Assembly: GCA_002395835.1 (NCBI GenBank)
Contig: DGVD01000002.1
Coordinates: 1-64,000 of the forward strand
Source of the DNA: Bacteroidales bacterium UBA4293
Lineage (GTDB): Bacteria; Bacteroidota; Bacteroidia; Bacteroidales; Bacteroidaceae
Reading direction: 5' to 3'
Length of the DNA stretch: 64,000 nucleotides
The position numbers and the translations under genes are program-made. Positions 16,479 through 24,755 of the stretch are shown one piece after another; positions within the stretch are counted from its first letter, which is position 1; every line of letters begins with the position of its first letter. Below the pieces are notes generated by a model. The model ran no database searches, was not told the origin of the DNA, and saw only the letters and a list, made by a program, of their open reading frames with translations.

Positions 16479-16958
16479 TTATTCTGGTTGGGGACCGTAC
16501 TTGTTCTCGCCTTTATAACTAGGTTTCAGAGCCCAGAGAAGAAGTGCTACAAACGTGAGTGAAACCAGGCCTATCCATACGGCTTTCCATCCATCGGTAA
16601 TGTCCATCTGAATCAAGATTTGGACAATGAGGAAGGAGAGGAGCGGGCTCACAATCCACCAACCCGATGCGTTCGTGTCGTGCAGACGACGCACGGTAAC
16701 ACTGAACAGGGCAGGTAAGGAGAGAATGTACAACAGGATGAGCAACATGATGAGGAAGCCCGGAGCCGTACCTAAAGCCGAGGCAGAACTCTGTCCGTAA
16801 GACCAGGTAGCCACTTGTGCAAATAAGCTCACTACAGCTACGTAGATGAGGAACAGATAGAGCTGGAAGAACCAGTATTCCCTACGGTTAGCTCTTCCCA
16901 TAGGCGTGAACATTTTCTTGTAGCATTCTGCTATAGTACAGAAAAATCCCTTTTTCAT
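16479..16958 (-). CDS. DUF805 membrane protein
   Basis: The 159-residue protein matches DUF805 throughout: GRANRREYWFF near the start, three to four hydrophobic helices, RRLHDTNASGWW in the middle and GENKYGPQP at the end. DUF805 proteins are small inner-membrane proteins of unknown function. It follows the DUF3298 gene by 26 bases on the same strand, and the GH31 gene lies 8 bases further upstream of that, so all may share a transcript starting above the GH29 gene. Confidence 0.88.
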   Translation of the reverse strand: MKKGFFCTIAECYKKMFTPMGRANRREYWFFQLYLFLIYVAVVSLFAQVATWSYGQSSASALGTAPGFLIMLLILLYILSLPALFSVTVRRLHDTNASGWWIVSPLLSFLIVQILIQMDITDGWKAVWIGLVSLTFVALLLWALKPSYKGENKYGPQPE

Positions 16959-16984
16959 GCTGTTGAACTATTTAATGTCTTACA

Positions 16985-17821
16985 TTATTTAACCAGATTC
17001 TTTCCTGTGGTATTCAAGTATTTATCTAGTTTATCATAAGGAATGGTGAAGTCGGGCATACCTTGTGCATAAGAGCAGATCTCATACTGCTGGTAAGGGA
17101 AGAACAATCCATCCTTCGTGAAGTATGGTTCAGCCTCAGGAAGAGGAATTCCCATCTCTGGGTTCAGAAGCTGCAGCTCATCCATGAGCTCATCATCAGT
17201 CTTTCCTTCTATGTCCAAGGACTTCTTCAAATCCTGGTTCATGATGGCAGCCCATTCCTCATCGGGTGCATACTTGCTAGTGGAGAGCAGGATGTCCTGA
17301 GAAACCAGCTTCCTTCCATCCGCCTTACGGAGGGTCATACCATCTACCGTGAACCATCCGTGTGCACCTCCAGAATAGCCTTCTTCGGTGAACTGGAGAG
17401 TAACCAGCTTATCGGTTTCATAGAGCACATAACCTTTGATACGGTTATAGTATTCCACATCTTCAGGCTGAACCTCAAATTCCTTACGAGTATCAGCCTG
17501 TTGCTGCTGACGCTGTGCTGCATAATGATCTACCAGAGCCTGTGCATCTAGATAGCTGCCAGTATAAGTGCCACCCAGTTTCTCACTGATGCACTCGTTT
17601 ATAGCTGCCACCAGACGAGGTTCACCTGCAGTGGCACAAACCAACTTCACGAAAACAGAATCGTGCAATTCATTGCCTCGCACTGCAGTCAGTTCTGTGA
17701 ATGTGAGCGGCCCACCAGCCAGATTCTCCTTATTCTCCTTCTTCCCCCAGTCTAGGAGGAAGAAGCCAGCCAAGGCCAACACGATAACCAAGGCTGCTAA
17801 AAACATAATTAATTTCTTCAT
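16985..17821 (-). CDS. DUF3298/RsiV-type membrane-anchored protein
   Basis: The 278-residue protein has an N-terminal anchor helix (LIMFLAALVIVLALAGFFLLDW) and an exported domain. The segment EEGYSGGAHGWFTVDGMTL is the hallmark of DUF3298, the C-terminal domain of RsiV anti-sigma factors, and a DUF4163-like half precedes it (about residues 50-130). There is no cytoplasmic anti-sigma segment, so it is more likely a periplasmic binding or lipoprotein-like family member than an RsiV orthologue. It starts 8 bases after the GH31 gene ends. The ligand is unknown, although RsiV itself binds lysozyme. Confidence 0.75.
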   Translation of the reverse strand: MKKLIMFLAALVIVLALAGFFLLDWGKKENKENLAGGPLTFTELTAVRGNELHDSVFVKLVCATAGEPRLVAAINECISEKLGGTYTGSYLDAQALVDHYAAQRQQQQADTRKEFEVQPEDVEYYNRIKGYVLYETDKLVTLQFTEEGYSGGAHGWFTVDGMTLRKADGRKLVSQDILLSTSKYAPDEEWAAIMNQDLKKSLDIEGKTDDELMDELQLLNPEMGIPLPEAEPYFTKDGLFFPYQQYEICSYAQGMPDFTIPYDKLDKYLNTTGKNLVK

Positions 17822-17829
17822 TTCTTCCT

Positions 17830-20148
17830 TTATTTAGTCACTGTTTGAAGTTGCGTATCGCCTGGCTTGAAGAGCAGACCGGTAGCCCGGCGTGCATCAG
17901 CCTTATACGTCTTCCAAGTGAGCTTGTTCCACTGAATCTTATCGGTATTTTGAGCCACTGGCACGTGAGGGATGGCACTTCCATCCTTAACCAACAGCAC
18001 TACAGGAAGCTTACCAGCCTGAATGTGGTTCCATCCTGGGTTATATACCTTACCAGTCTGGTAATCAATCCATTTCTGTTTTCCAGGGAGGTAAACATCT
18101 CTGCTGGTAGTCTCTTCCATGAGTGGAGCTACCAAGAGGTTCTCTCCAAACATATATTCATCTTCTATGAGCCATGCACCTGGATCCTCAGGGAACTCCA
18201 GCAAGAGGGCACGCTGCATAGGCCATCCGTTTTCAGTGCACTGCTTAGCTTGAGCGTAGACGTAAGGCATGAGCTTGTATTTCAGTTCAGCGCTAGCACG
18301 CCAAGCATCGATGAAGCTCTGATTATACAACCAAGGCTCTGTTTCCACGCCATGCACACGGGTGTGACTGGTGAGGAAGCCGTATGGAAGCCAACGGCGG
18401 TAGAGCTTTTCAGGGCTCTTGGTAACGAAGCCACCGATATCATTGCTCCAGAAGCAGAAACCGCTCAAACCGAAGGAAAGACCCTCACGCACGCTACCTA
18501 GAAGACCTGCATCGGTAGTAGCAGCATCACCTCCCCAGTGGAGTGGGTAACGCTGTGAACCAGCCCAAGCCGAACGAGCCCAGATAACTCCATCATGATT
18601 TGTTTCTTTCTGGATGATTTCGTATGCTGCACGATTATAACGCACTGGGAAGAGGTTGTGCTCGTAGAGACCACCTCTGCCGTTGTGGTAGTATCCGTTC
18701 AGGAAAGGAGCCGCCTCACCAAAATCAGCCTTAATCACTGATACACCCTGACGGAGCAAGTCAGCCAGGTGACCCTGGTACCACTTCACTGTTTCTGGGT
18801 TGGTGAAATCCAGAATAGCATCCTCTGTAGGAAGCTGCCCCTTGGCATTCTTCACAGCCAATCCCTTGTCCACCAATTCTTTAAACAGGCTGTTCTTCGG
18901 AGTGAAATAAGGAAGCTGCCACAGACAAGTGTGGAAACCATCGGCCCGAAGATCCTTCATGAGCTGCACAGGATCCTTGAAATTCTTGGTGCTGAATTTG
19001 TAATCGCACTGCCAGTCTACCTCAAACCAACCTGTATCGAAGTGGATAACATCACAAGGCAACTTATTATCTCTAAGCTGTTTAGCTACGCTACGGCCTT
19101 CTTCCTCCGTGAAGTAGGAGATACGGCTCTGCCAAGTACCGAATGTCCAGATAGCAGGCAGCTCAGGACGTCCTACCAGTTCTGTATAGGCACTCAGAAT
19201 TTCCTTTGGGTTACCTAGGATAAGGAAGAGGTCGGCCTGCTCATCAGCCATGAACAGACGAGTGTTTCCGATGTAAGAATTACCGAAGTCCACCGTAACA
19301 GGAGCAGAAGTGTGCATGAACATGCCATAGCCCCGACTAGAGAACCAGAAGGGGATAGGCTTATACATATCAGGTGTTTCCGGCCCCTGAGGGTCTGTAA
19401 CGAAAAGGTTCAGTTTCTGTCCAGCCTTATTCAGGGCAGTAGCAGATTCACCACAACCATAGATTTTCTCCCCTGGAGCCAAGTTGAATACAGGTTCCAC
19501 TGCACGGGAATTATCTGAACCTCTCTTCATGAAGAGGAACGGATGCGTCTTCACCTGTGTAGAGTCGTTATCGCCCAAAGTACGGGTATGTGTGAGTTCC
19601 TTTCCATTCTTATCCCTGAGCACCAGACGCCAAGGATATTTCTGGATTTCCAGGCTCCCCTGAGGGCTTTGGAGGATGATGGATTCACTGTTCTGCGTAG
19701 TTTTCCAAAGGCTTCTGCCATCGGCAGGTTTCTTCACCAGCATGACATCATCTTCAGGGTCTTGAGGGATGATAGGGGAGGTATAGATACGTAAACGAAT
19801 GACACGCTCATTTACAGGGTCTATCTTAAACTGGAGCCTAGGGCTCTGGTCGTACTGTGTAGCCGGGAAGTCTTGGTTTTTCAGTGGGCTAATCCAATAT
19901 CCGTTCAGGTTGAATGCCTGCCGTGGATGCAGTTGCTGGCGGCTCCACTGGATAGTTCCCCAACCAGAGGAAGCATCGAACTGAACCAGACTGTCGGGGC
20001 TAAAATAAGTGTTGGTGGGGTCTTGGAACTGCCCACTCATATCCACACTGGTGTTTTGGAGGTAAGGGATACCATTATTCGTGGTAAGCTGTGCGCTGGC
20101 AGCCAGTGTGAGAGCCAGTGCACCTAGAGTAAATAATGTTTTCTTCAT
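17830..20148 (-). CDS. Secreted GH31 alpha-xylosidase/alpha-glucosidase
   Basis: The 772-residue enzyme has a signal peptide (first 20 residues), an N-terminal beta-sandwich, and a GH31 barrel with WTFGTWQSR, HFDTGWFEVDWQ, the nucleophile Asp475 in VIKADFGE and the acid/base Asp541 in HWGGDAATT. The DFGE form and the two sandwich domains after the barrel resemble E. coli YicI, so alpha-xylosidase is likelier than alpha-glucosidase. I start it at 20148, where ATG overlaps the thioesterase TGA (ATGA); an ATG at 20157 is possible. It probably trims alpha-xylose from xyloglucan oligosaccharides in the periplasm. Confidence 0.88.
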   Translation of the reverse strand: MKKTLFTLGALALTLAASAQLTTNNGIPYLQNTSVDMSGQFQDPTNTYFSPDSLVQFDASSGWGTIQWSRQQLHPRQAFNLNGYWISPLKNQDFPATQYDQSPRLQFKIDPVNERVIRLRIYTSPIIPQDPEDDVMLVKKPADGRSLWKTTQNSESIILQSPQGSLEIQKYPWRLVLRDKNGKELTHTRTLGDNDSTQVKTHPFLFMKRGSDNSRAVEPVFNLAPGEKIYGCGESATALNKAGQKLNLFVTDPQGPETPDMYKPIPFWFSSRGYGMFMHTSAPVTVDFGNSYIGNTRLFMADEQADLFLILGNPKEILSAYTELVGRPELPAIWTFGTWQSRISYFTEEEGRSVAKQLRDNKLPCDVIHFDTGWFEVDWQCDYKFSTKNFKDPVQLMKDLRADGFHTCLWQLPYFTPKNSLFKELVDKGLAVKNAKGQLPTEDAILDFTNPETVKWYQGHLADLLRQGVSVIKADFGEAAPFLNGYYHNGRGGLYEHNLFPVRYNRAAYEIIQKETNHDGVIWARSAWAGSQRYPLHWGGDAATTDAGLLGSVREGLSFGLSGFCFWSNDIGGFVTKSPEKLYRRWLPYGFLTSHTRVHGVETEPWLYNQSFIDAWRASAELKYKLMPYVYAQAKQCTENGWPMQRALLLEFPEDPGAWLIEDEYMFGENLLVAPLMEETTSRDVYLPGKQKWIDYQTGKVYNPGWNHIQAGKLPVVLLVKDGSAIPHVPVAQNTDKIQWNKLTWKTYKADARRATGLLFKPGDTQLQTVTK

Positions 20149-20561
20149 GCCAAGCATTCTTTAATGATTTTCGGTTGAAAAACGGAATCTAGTTCTGGAG
20201 CATCTTGCAGCACACCATTGACCAGTGCTACACAGTCTACCTGTGCCTTGAGAACCAGTTTACGGTCGGGCAGGCGATAGATATTCTGGTAGAACACATA
20301 CTTGATCCGATCCTTCTGGAGGGAGAGTTGACTCAAGAAACGGTCACCACTCTTTAACGGAGTCTTAAACGACATATTGATACGAGCCACCACCACATCA
20401 ATGTGATCCTCGTGCAGCTTAGCGAAACTCAGTCCGCAAGCTTCCAGGAACTCATGACGAGTGTGCTCTATGTAATGCTGATAGTTGGCATTGTTCACAA
20501 TACCCTGAAGGTCGCATTCATAGTCGCGCACCTTCATTTCCAGTTCAAAAATAGGTTCCAT
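20145..20561 (-). CDS. Acyl-CoA thioesterase (4HBT/YbgC hot-dog family)
   Basis: The 138-residue hot-dog protein has the active-site region RDYECDLQGIVNNANYQHYIE (about residues 12-32), in which the conserved Asp and the N-x-Y-x-Y pattern match the 4-hydroxybenzoyl-CoA thioesterase/YbgC group. It should hydrolyse acyl-CoA thioesters in the cytoplasm. It lies inside a carbohydrate operon: 11 bases after the GH29 gene and overlapping the GH31 start by 4 bases. Metabolically it does not obviously belong with the two exported glycosidases. Confidence 0.85.
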   Translation of the reverse strand: MEPIFELEMKVRDYECDLQGIVNNANYQHYIEHTRHEFLEACGLSFAKLHEDHIDVVVARINMSFKTPLKSGDRFLSQLSLQKDRIKYVFYQNIYRLPDRKLVLKAQVDCVALVNGVLQDAPELDSVFQPKIIKECLA

Positions 20562-20572
20562 TATATTTAGGT

Positions 20573-22396
20573 TTAGTAGAACACCTCCACACCCATACGT
20601 TCTGCTTTTGGAGTTTCTCCCTGATTTACAGTAGCTGTGGCCTTGAGAACCAGCACCTTAGCCAGTGTAGGAGCAAAACGAAGGGTTTGCAGGATAGGGT
20701 TGTTCTGGATATTAGAAAATTCCCCTTTGGTGATGAGCTGCTTGGCTGTTTCAGGGGTATTTCCGGCATAGAGTTCATAGTGGGTGATGATACCCTTTCC
20801 ATCCTTAGGAGGCAGATAGTGTAGCACATTCACAGCGTGAGCTTGTCCCAAGTCCAATACTAGACGATCCTTTTCCTCGGTGAGGGTGAACTCCACAGAG
20901 TTGAAGTCCTCGCCCTTATCCTCAAAGACAATGTCACTGCCTTCACCACCATAGTATGCCCCGATATGATTCAGACAAGGACAAGCCCTGGAATCCAGGA
21001 TATTCACCCGAAGGCCTTCAGTTTCTACGGTAGGGAAGCGCAGCAGACGCTTGTAGCCGATGGTAGTAGTTTCCTCGTTAAGCTGGATTGGGAGCCACTC
21101 GTCACCACTCTTGTATTCCACGCTGAACTTCTTTACACGCTGTCCCAGAGGAATGTACTCCTGCAGCATCATACGGTTCACCTTCTGTGCAGGGAAGGAG
21201 AACTCAATAGAGGCTGTGAGTGTACTGTCGTTAGTAGCCCAGTAAGAATCGTAGTCGTCATCGGTAAGGGCAGTAGCCTCATGGTTTCTACGCTCCTCCG
21301 TAACAGCCGGATTCATGCTGGAGAGGATATCAGTAGCCAGCTGATGCTGGATGATTTCATGGTAAGTGACCAGATTGATGGAGTCCTCCTTACAGATGAG
21401 TCCTTCCTTATTTACAGGCACATTCAAGATCAAGTTGGCATTATGCCCCACACTCTGGTAGTAGAGCTCCACTAGTTGCTCAGGCGTCTTTACACGGTCG
21501 TTCTCAGAGTCGTGGTAGAACCATCCCGGACGGATGGAAACATCGCATTCAGCGCCCACCCACTTGTCTCCATCGGCATGTCCGTACTGGAGAGTCTGGA
21601 AATCTGAATAGCCCGGATAAACCTCCTTACTACGCAAGAAGGCCCAGTTGGTAGCGCTAGCAATACCCCGCTCATTGCCCACCCAACGGCATCCAGGGCC
21701 ACCATCAGAGAAGATGATAGCCTGTGGCTGGTTGTTCAGAATATGAGCAAAAAGATTCGGGAAGTTATAGTAGTTCTGCCTGTCAATCTTACGCGTTTCC
21801 CTGGCGCCACCGTAGTAGCCATCGCCACCGTTGGCTCCATCCAGCCAGAACTCGAAGAGCGTGCCATATCGGGTAGTGAGTTCCTCCAACTGCTTGTTGT
21901 AATATTCCACATACTCCGGAGTTCCATAAGCCGCATGGTTTCTATCCCAAGGAGAGAGGTAGAGCCCCAGTTTCAGACCATACTTTCTGCAAGCCTCACA
22001 AAGTTCACCCACGATGTCGCCCTTTCCATCCTTATACGGTGTGTTACGGATGCAGTATTCCGTGAGTTCTGTAGGCCAAAGACAGAAACCATCGTGATGT
22101 TTAGCTGTGAGGATGACACCCGTCATACCCGCCTCCTTGAACGTACGAACCCACTGTTCAGGATCGCAATTTACCGGGTTGAAGACACTCGTTTCCGTAT
22201 CCCCATAACCCCATTCACGGTCGGCATATGTGTTCAGACCGAAATGGATGAACGCATAGGTTTCCATCTTATGCCACTCCACCTGATAGCCCGTAGGAAC
22301 AGGAGCGATGGGTTGGGGGTCTTTCACTGCGGTGCCAGTACAAGCAGCAAGCGCCATGATAGCAGGTAAGGCCGTGGTTTTGAGTAGGTTTTTCAT
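20573..22396 (-). CDS. Lipoprotein GH29 alpha-L-fucosidase
   Basis: The 607-residue enzyme has a lipoprotein signal (MALAAC, lipid on Cys19). GH29 motifs are clear: YAFIHFGLNTY, TAKHHDGFCLW, and the nucleophile Asp186 in FEFWLDGANG. The acid/base is not conserved by motif in this family. After the barrel comes a beta-sandwich and a C-terminal F5/8-type region (about residues 350-610). It should release terminal fucose from glycans at the periplasmic or outer-membrane face. It heads the thioesterase-GH31-DUF3298-DUF805 run and starts 25 bases after the relA-like gene ends. Confidence 0.9.
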   Translation of the reverse strand: MKNLLKTTALPAIMALAACTGTAVKDPQPIAPVPTGYQVEWHKMETYAFIHFGLNTYADREWGYGDTETSVFNPVNCDPEQWVRTFKEAGMTGVILTAKHHDGFCLWPTELTEYCIRNTPYKDGKGDIVGELCEACRKYGLKLGLYLSPWDRNHAAYGTPEYVEYYNKQLEELTTRYGTLFEFWLDGANGGDGYYGGARETRKIDRQNYYNFPNLFAHILNNQPQAIIFSDGGPGCRWVGNERGIASATNWAFLRSKEVYPGYSDFQTLQYGHADGDKWVGAECDVSIRPGWFYHDSENDRVKTPEQLVELYYQSVGHNANLILNVPVNKEGLICKEDSINLVTYHEIIQHQLATDILSSMNPAVTEERRNHEATALTDDDYDSYWATNDSTLTASIEFSFPAQKVNRMMLQEYIPLGQRVKKFSVEYKSGDEWLPIQLNEETTTIGYKRLLRFPTVETEGLRVNILDSRACPCLNHIGAYYGGEGSDIVFEDKGEDFNSVEFTLTEEKDRLVLDLGQAHAVNVLHYLPPKDGKGIITHYELYAGNTPETAKQLITKGEFSNIQNNPILQTLRFAPTLAKVLVLKATATVNQGETPKAERMGVEVFY

Positions 22397-22421
22397 GTTT
22401 TATTAATGTTTTGATTTAGGT

Positions 22422-24629
22422 TTAACTTCGGTTGATATTCAGCACACCCTTCACTGTTTTCAGCTTCTTAATGAGCTGCTCCAGTTTCCGATTATCGTCT
22501 ACCATTACAGTGAGGTGACCACCGAACATACCATCGTTACTATCGATGGAGATAGCCCTGAGGGTGCAGTTCGGTTCCTTTAATATAATAGACGTGATGT
22601 TATTCACGATACCGATGTCATCGTTTCCGATGATATGCAACGTACTCTCATACTGCGACTGGCCCTTTCCGGCCCAGCGAGCTTGGATGGTACGGTAGCC
22701 GAACCTACGGAAAAGTTCCGGAGCGTTAGGGCAGTCCACCCGATGAATCTTGAAGCCACCGGTAGACGTGACGAAACCGAAGATTCTATCCCCATAGATA
22801 GGGTTGCAGCATTTAGCTAAGGTGAAGTCAACCCCTTTAAGATTTTCCCCGATAACTAGCACATCGCTGTTGGCATGCGTCTTTAGTTCATCATCCTTCA
22901 GCTCAAAGTCCTGTGCAGTCTTAGCAGGAGCCGTTTCCAATTCCCCATGTTCCGCTTTTTGCAGATCGATATATTTATCCAGGATATCATTGATGTCGAT
23001 GATGTTATTCACGATATCGCTGTAGAAGTCGTTGATTTGCTTGTAGCCCATCTTCTTCACCAACTTACCCATGACAGCCTCTTCCATCTCCACCTTACGG
23101 TTCTTGAACTTTCGTTCCAAGGTTTCCCTTGCGAAGACATTCTGCTTGGCAGCGATTTCCTTCAGACTGAGACGAATTTTAGAGCGAGCCCGACTGGTGG
23201 TAACCACATTCAGCCAGTCCTGTTTAGGTTCCTGCTTATTCGACGTGAGGATTTCCACCTGATCGCCCGAAGAAAGCTGTTCCCGGATGGGCACACCTTT
23301 TCCATTTACTCTTGCTCCGATGCAATGATCTCCGATACGCGAGTGGATATGGTAGGCAAAATCCAGCACGGTGGCTCCCTTAGGCAGTTTGAAGAGATCG
23401 CCCTTCGGGGTGAAGACAAATACCTCATCTACATACAGATCCATCTTAAACTGGTTCATAGCCTCCTGGTTGTCCGTATTCTCCAGAGCCCTACGGATAC
23501 TGTTCAGCCAGTCGTCCAGCCCTGCTTCACTCTTCACGCCCTTATAACGCCAGTGAGCAGCAAGACCCCGTTCAGCTATTTCATCCATACGCTCAGTACG
23601 AATCTGTACCTCCACCCATTTCTTCTGCGGACCCAACACAGTGATGTGAAGCGATTCGTATCCATTGCTCTTTGGCACAGAAAGCCAGTCGCGCAAACGC
23701 TTTGGGTTAGGCTGATACATATCCGTAATGATAGAGTAAACCAGCCAGCAATCCGCCTTTTCCCGCTCTGGTTTAGAGTCTAGGATGATACGGATGGCAA
23801 AGAGATCGTACACCCCTTCGAAGGTAGTGTTCTGTTTCTTCATCTTCTGGTAGATGGAGTGGATACTCTTGGTGCGGCCCTTGACGTGACACTTCAGCCC
23901 CATGGATCTAAGTTTAGAGTCGATAGGCCGGATGAAGTCGGCTATATACTGGTCTCTGGCCTTTTTGGTGGCGTTCAGTTTCTCCTTAATATGATAGTAG
24001 GCGTCGTGCTCCAGGTATTTCAGGGAGAGATCCTCCAGTTCCGACTTCAGCTTATAGAGACCCAATTTGTGGGCTAGGGGAGCATAGAGAAAAGCCGCCT
24101 CACGGCTCACCTCCTGACGCGCTTCCTCGTTCTTAGATTTTCCTATCTGCCGCATCAGATTTACCCTGTCGGCAATCATGATGAGCACCACCCGCATATC
24201 CTCTGCAAAAGAAAGCAGAAGGTCACGGAAGTTTTCACTCTCGATAGTAGGATTCTTAGCGTAGAGGTCGCTGATACGGATGAGACCATGGATGATTCCA
24301 CCCACATCTTCACCGAACAACTGACTGATCTTCTCGATGGAAACATACCCGCTTTTCACCACCCTATGCAGCATGATGCTGAGGATGCTGGCACGCATCA
24401 GACCGATTTCACTGGCTACGATGACAGCCGTCTGCATATCCAGCACGATAGGGTTCAGTCCGAACGCATCACGCTGGACCGATTTCTCCACAACGGCATC
24501 GATAAGTAACTGCTTGACTTGCTGACAGTCGTCCTCCTGCAGTGTAGTTCCAGACAATGTCTTTAACTCCTTATATAATTCCGCTACAAGTTTTCTCTCG
24601 TTTATAGTTAAAAAAACGGTATCTTCCAT
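22422..24629 (-). CDS. RelA/SpoT-type (p)ppGpp synthetase with decayed hydrolase site
   Basis: The 735-residue protein has the long RSH architecture: HD-like domain (about 25-190), synthetase (about 235-360), TGS (about 390-455), a helical region, and a C-terminal ACT (about 660-735). Synthetase motifs are intact: YDLFAIR (274-280), RLRDWLSVPKSNGYESLH (311-328). The hydrolase is not: the first His is replaced (IVLDMQT, 61-67), the HD pair reads His88-Arg89, the following ED is lost, and the ADRxHNMR motif reads ADRVNLMR. I infer a synthesis-only RelA-like enzyme; a separate SpoT must then exist elsewhere. Confidence 0.88.
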   Translation of the reverse strand: MEDTVFLTINERKLVAELYKELKTLSGTTLQEDDCQQVKQLLIDAVVEKSVQRDAFGLNPIVLDMQTAVIVASEIGLMRASILSIMLHRVVKSGYVSIEKISQLFGEDVGGIIHGLIRISDLYAKNPTIESENFRDLLLSFAEDMRVVLIMIADRVNLMRQIGKSKNEEARQEVSREAAFLYAPLAHKLGLYKLKSELEDLSLKYLEHDAYYHIKEKLNATKKARDQYIADFIRPIDSKLRSMGLKCHVKGRTKSIHSIYQKMKKQNTTFEGVYDLFAIRIILDSKPEREKADCWLVYSIITDMYQPNPKRLRDWLSVPKSNGYESLHITVLGPQKKWVEVQIRTERMDEIAERGLAAHWRYKGVKSEAGLDDWLNSIRRALENTDNQEAMNQFKMDLYVDEVFVFTPKGDLFKLPKGATVLDFAYHIHSRIGDHCIGARVNGKGVPIREQLSSGDQVEILTSNKQEPKQDWLNVVTTSRARSKIRLSLKEIAAKQNVFARETLERKFKNRKVEMEEAVMGKLVKKMGYKQINDFYSDIVNNIIDINDILDKYIDLQKAEHGELETAPAKTAQDFELKDDELKTHANSDVLVIGENLKGVDFTLAKCCNPIYGDRIFGFVTSTGGFKIHRVDCPNAPELFRRFGYRTIQARWAGKGQSQYESTLHIIGNDDIGIVNNITSIILKEPNCTLRAISIDSNDGMFGGHLTVMVDDNRKLEQLIKKLKTVKGVLNINRS

Positions 24630-24649
24630 TCTTTGCGAATTTTAGTTTC

Positions 24650-24657
24650 CAAAATTA
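24650..24657 (-). promoter_or_regulatory. -7 box of the RSH gene
   Basis: On the minus strand this is TAATTTTG, 20 bases before the ATG at 24629. Confidence 0.55.
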
Positions 24658-24725
24658 CACATTTTCTCTGAAAACTTTGGCTTTTCCCGTGAAAAAATGT
24701 AATTTTGGGGCATAAATTAAATTAG

Positions 24726-24734
24726 TATATTTGC
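24726..24734 (+). promoter_or_regulatory. -7 box of the DUF4301 gene
   Basis: TATATTTGC lies 21 bases before the ATG at 24756, with a TTG about 18 bases further upstream. Confidence 0.65.
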
Positions 24735-24755
24735 ATCCATCTAAATTTTAAAACT

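Noticed and set aside
16985..17821. RsiV anti-sigma factor
   Set aside because: The DUF3298 domain is present but there is no cytoplasmic anti-sigma segment and no sigma factor gene next to it.
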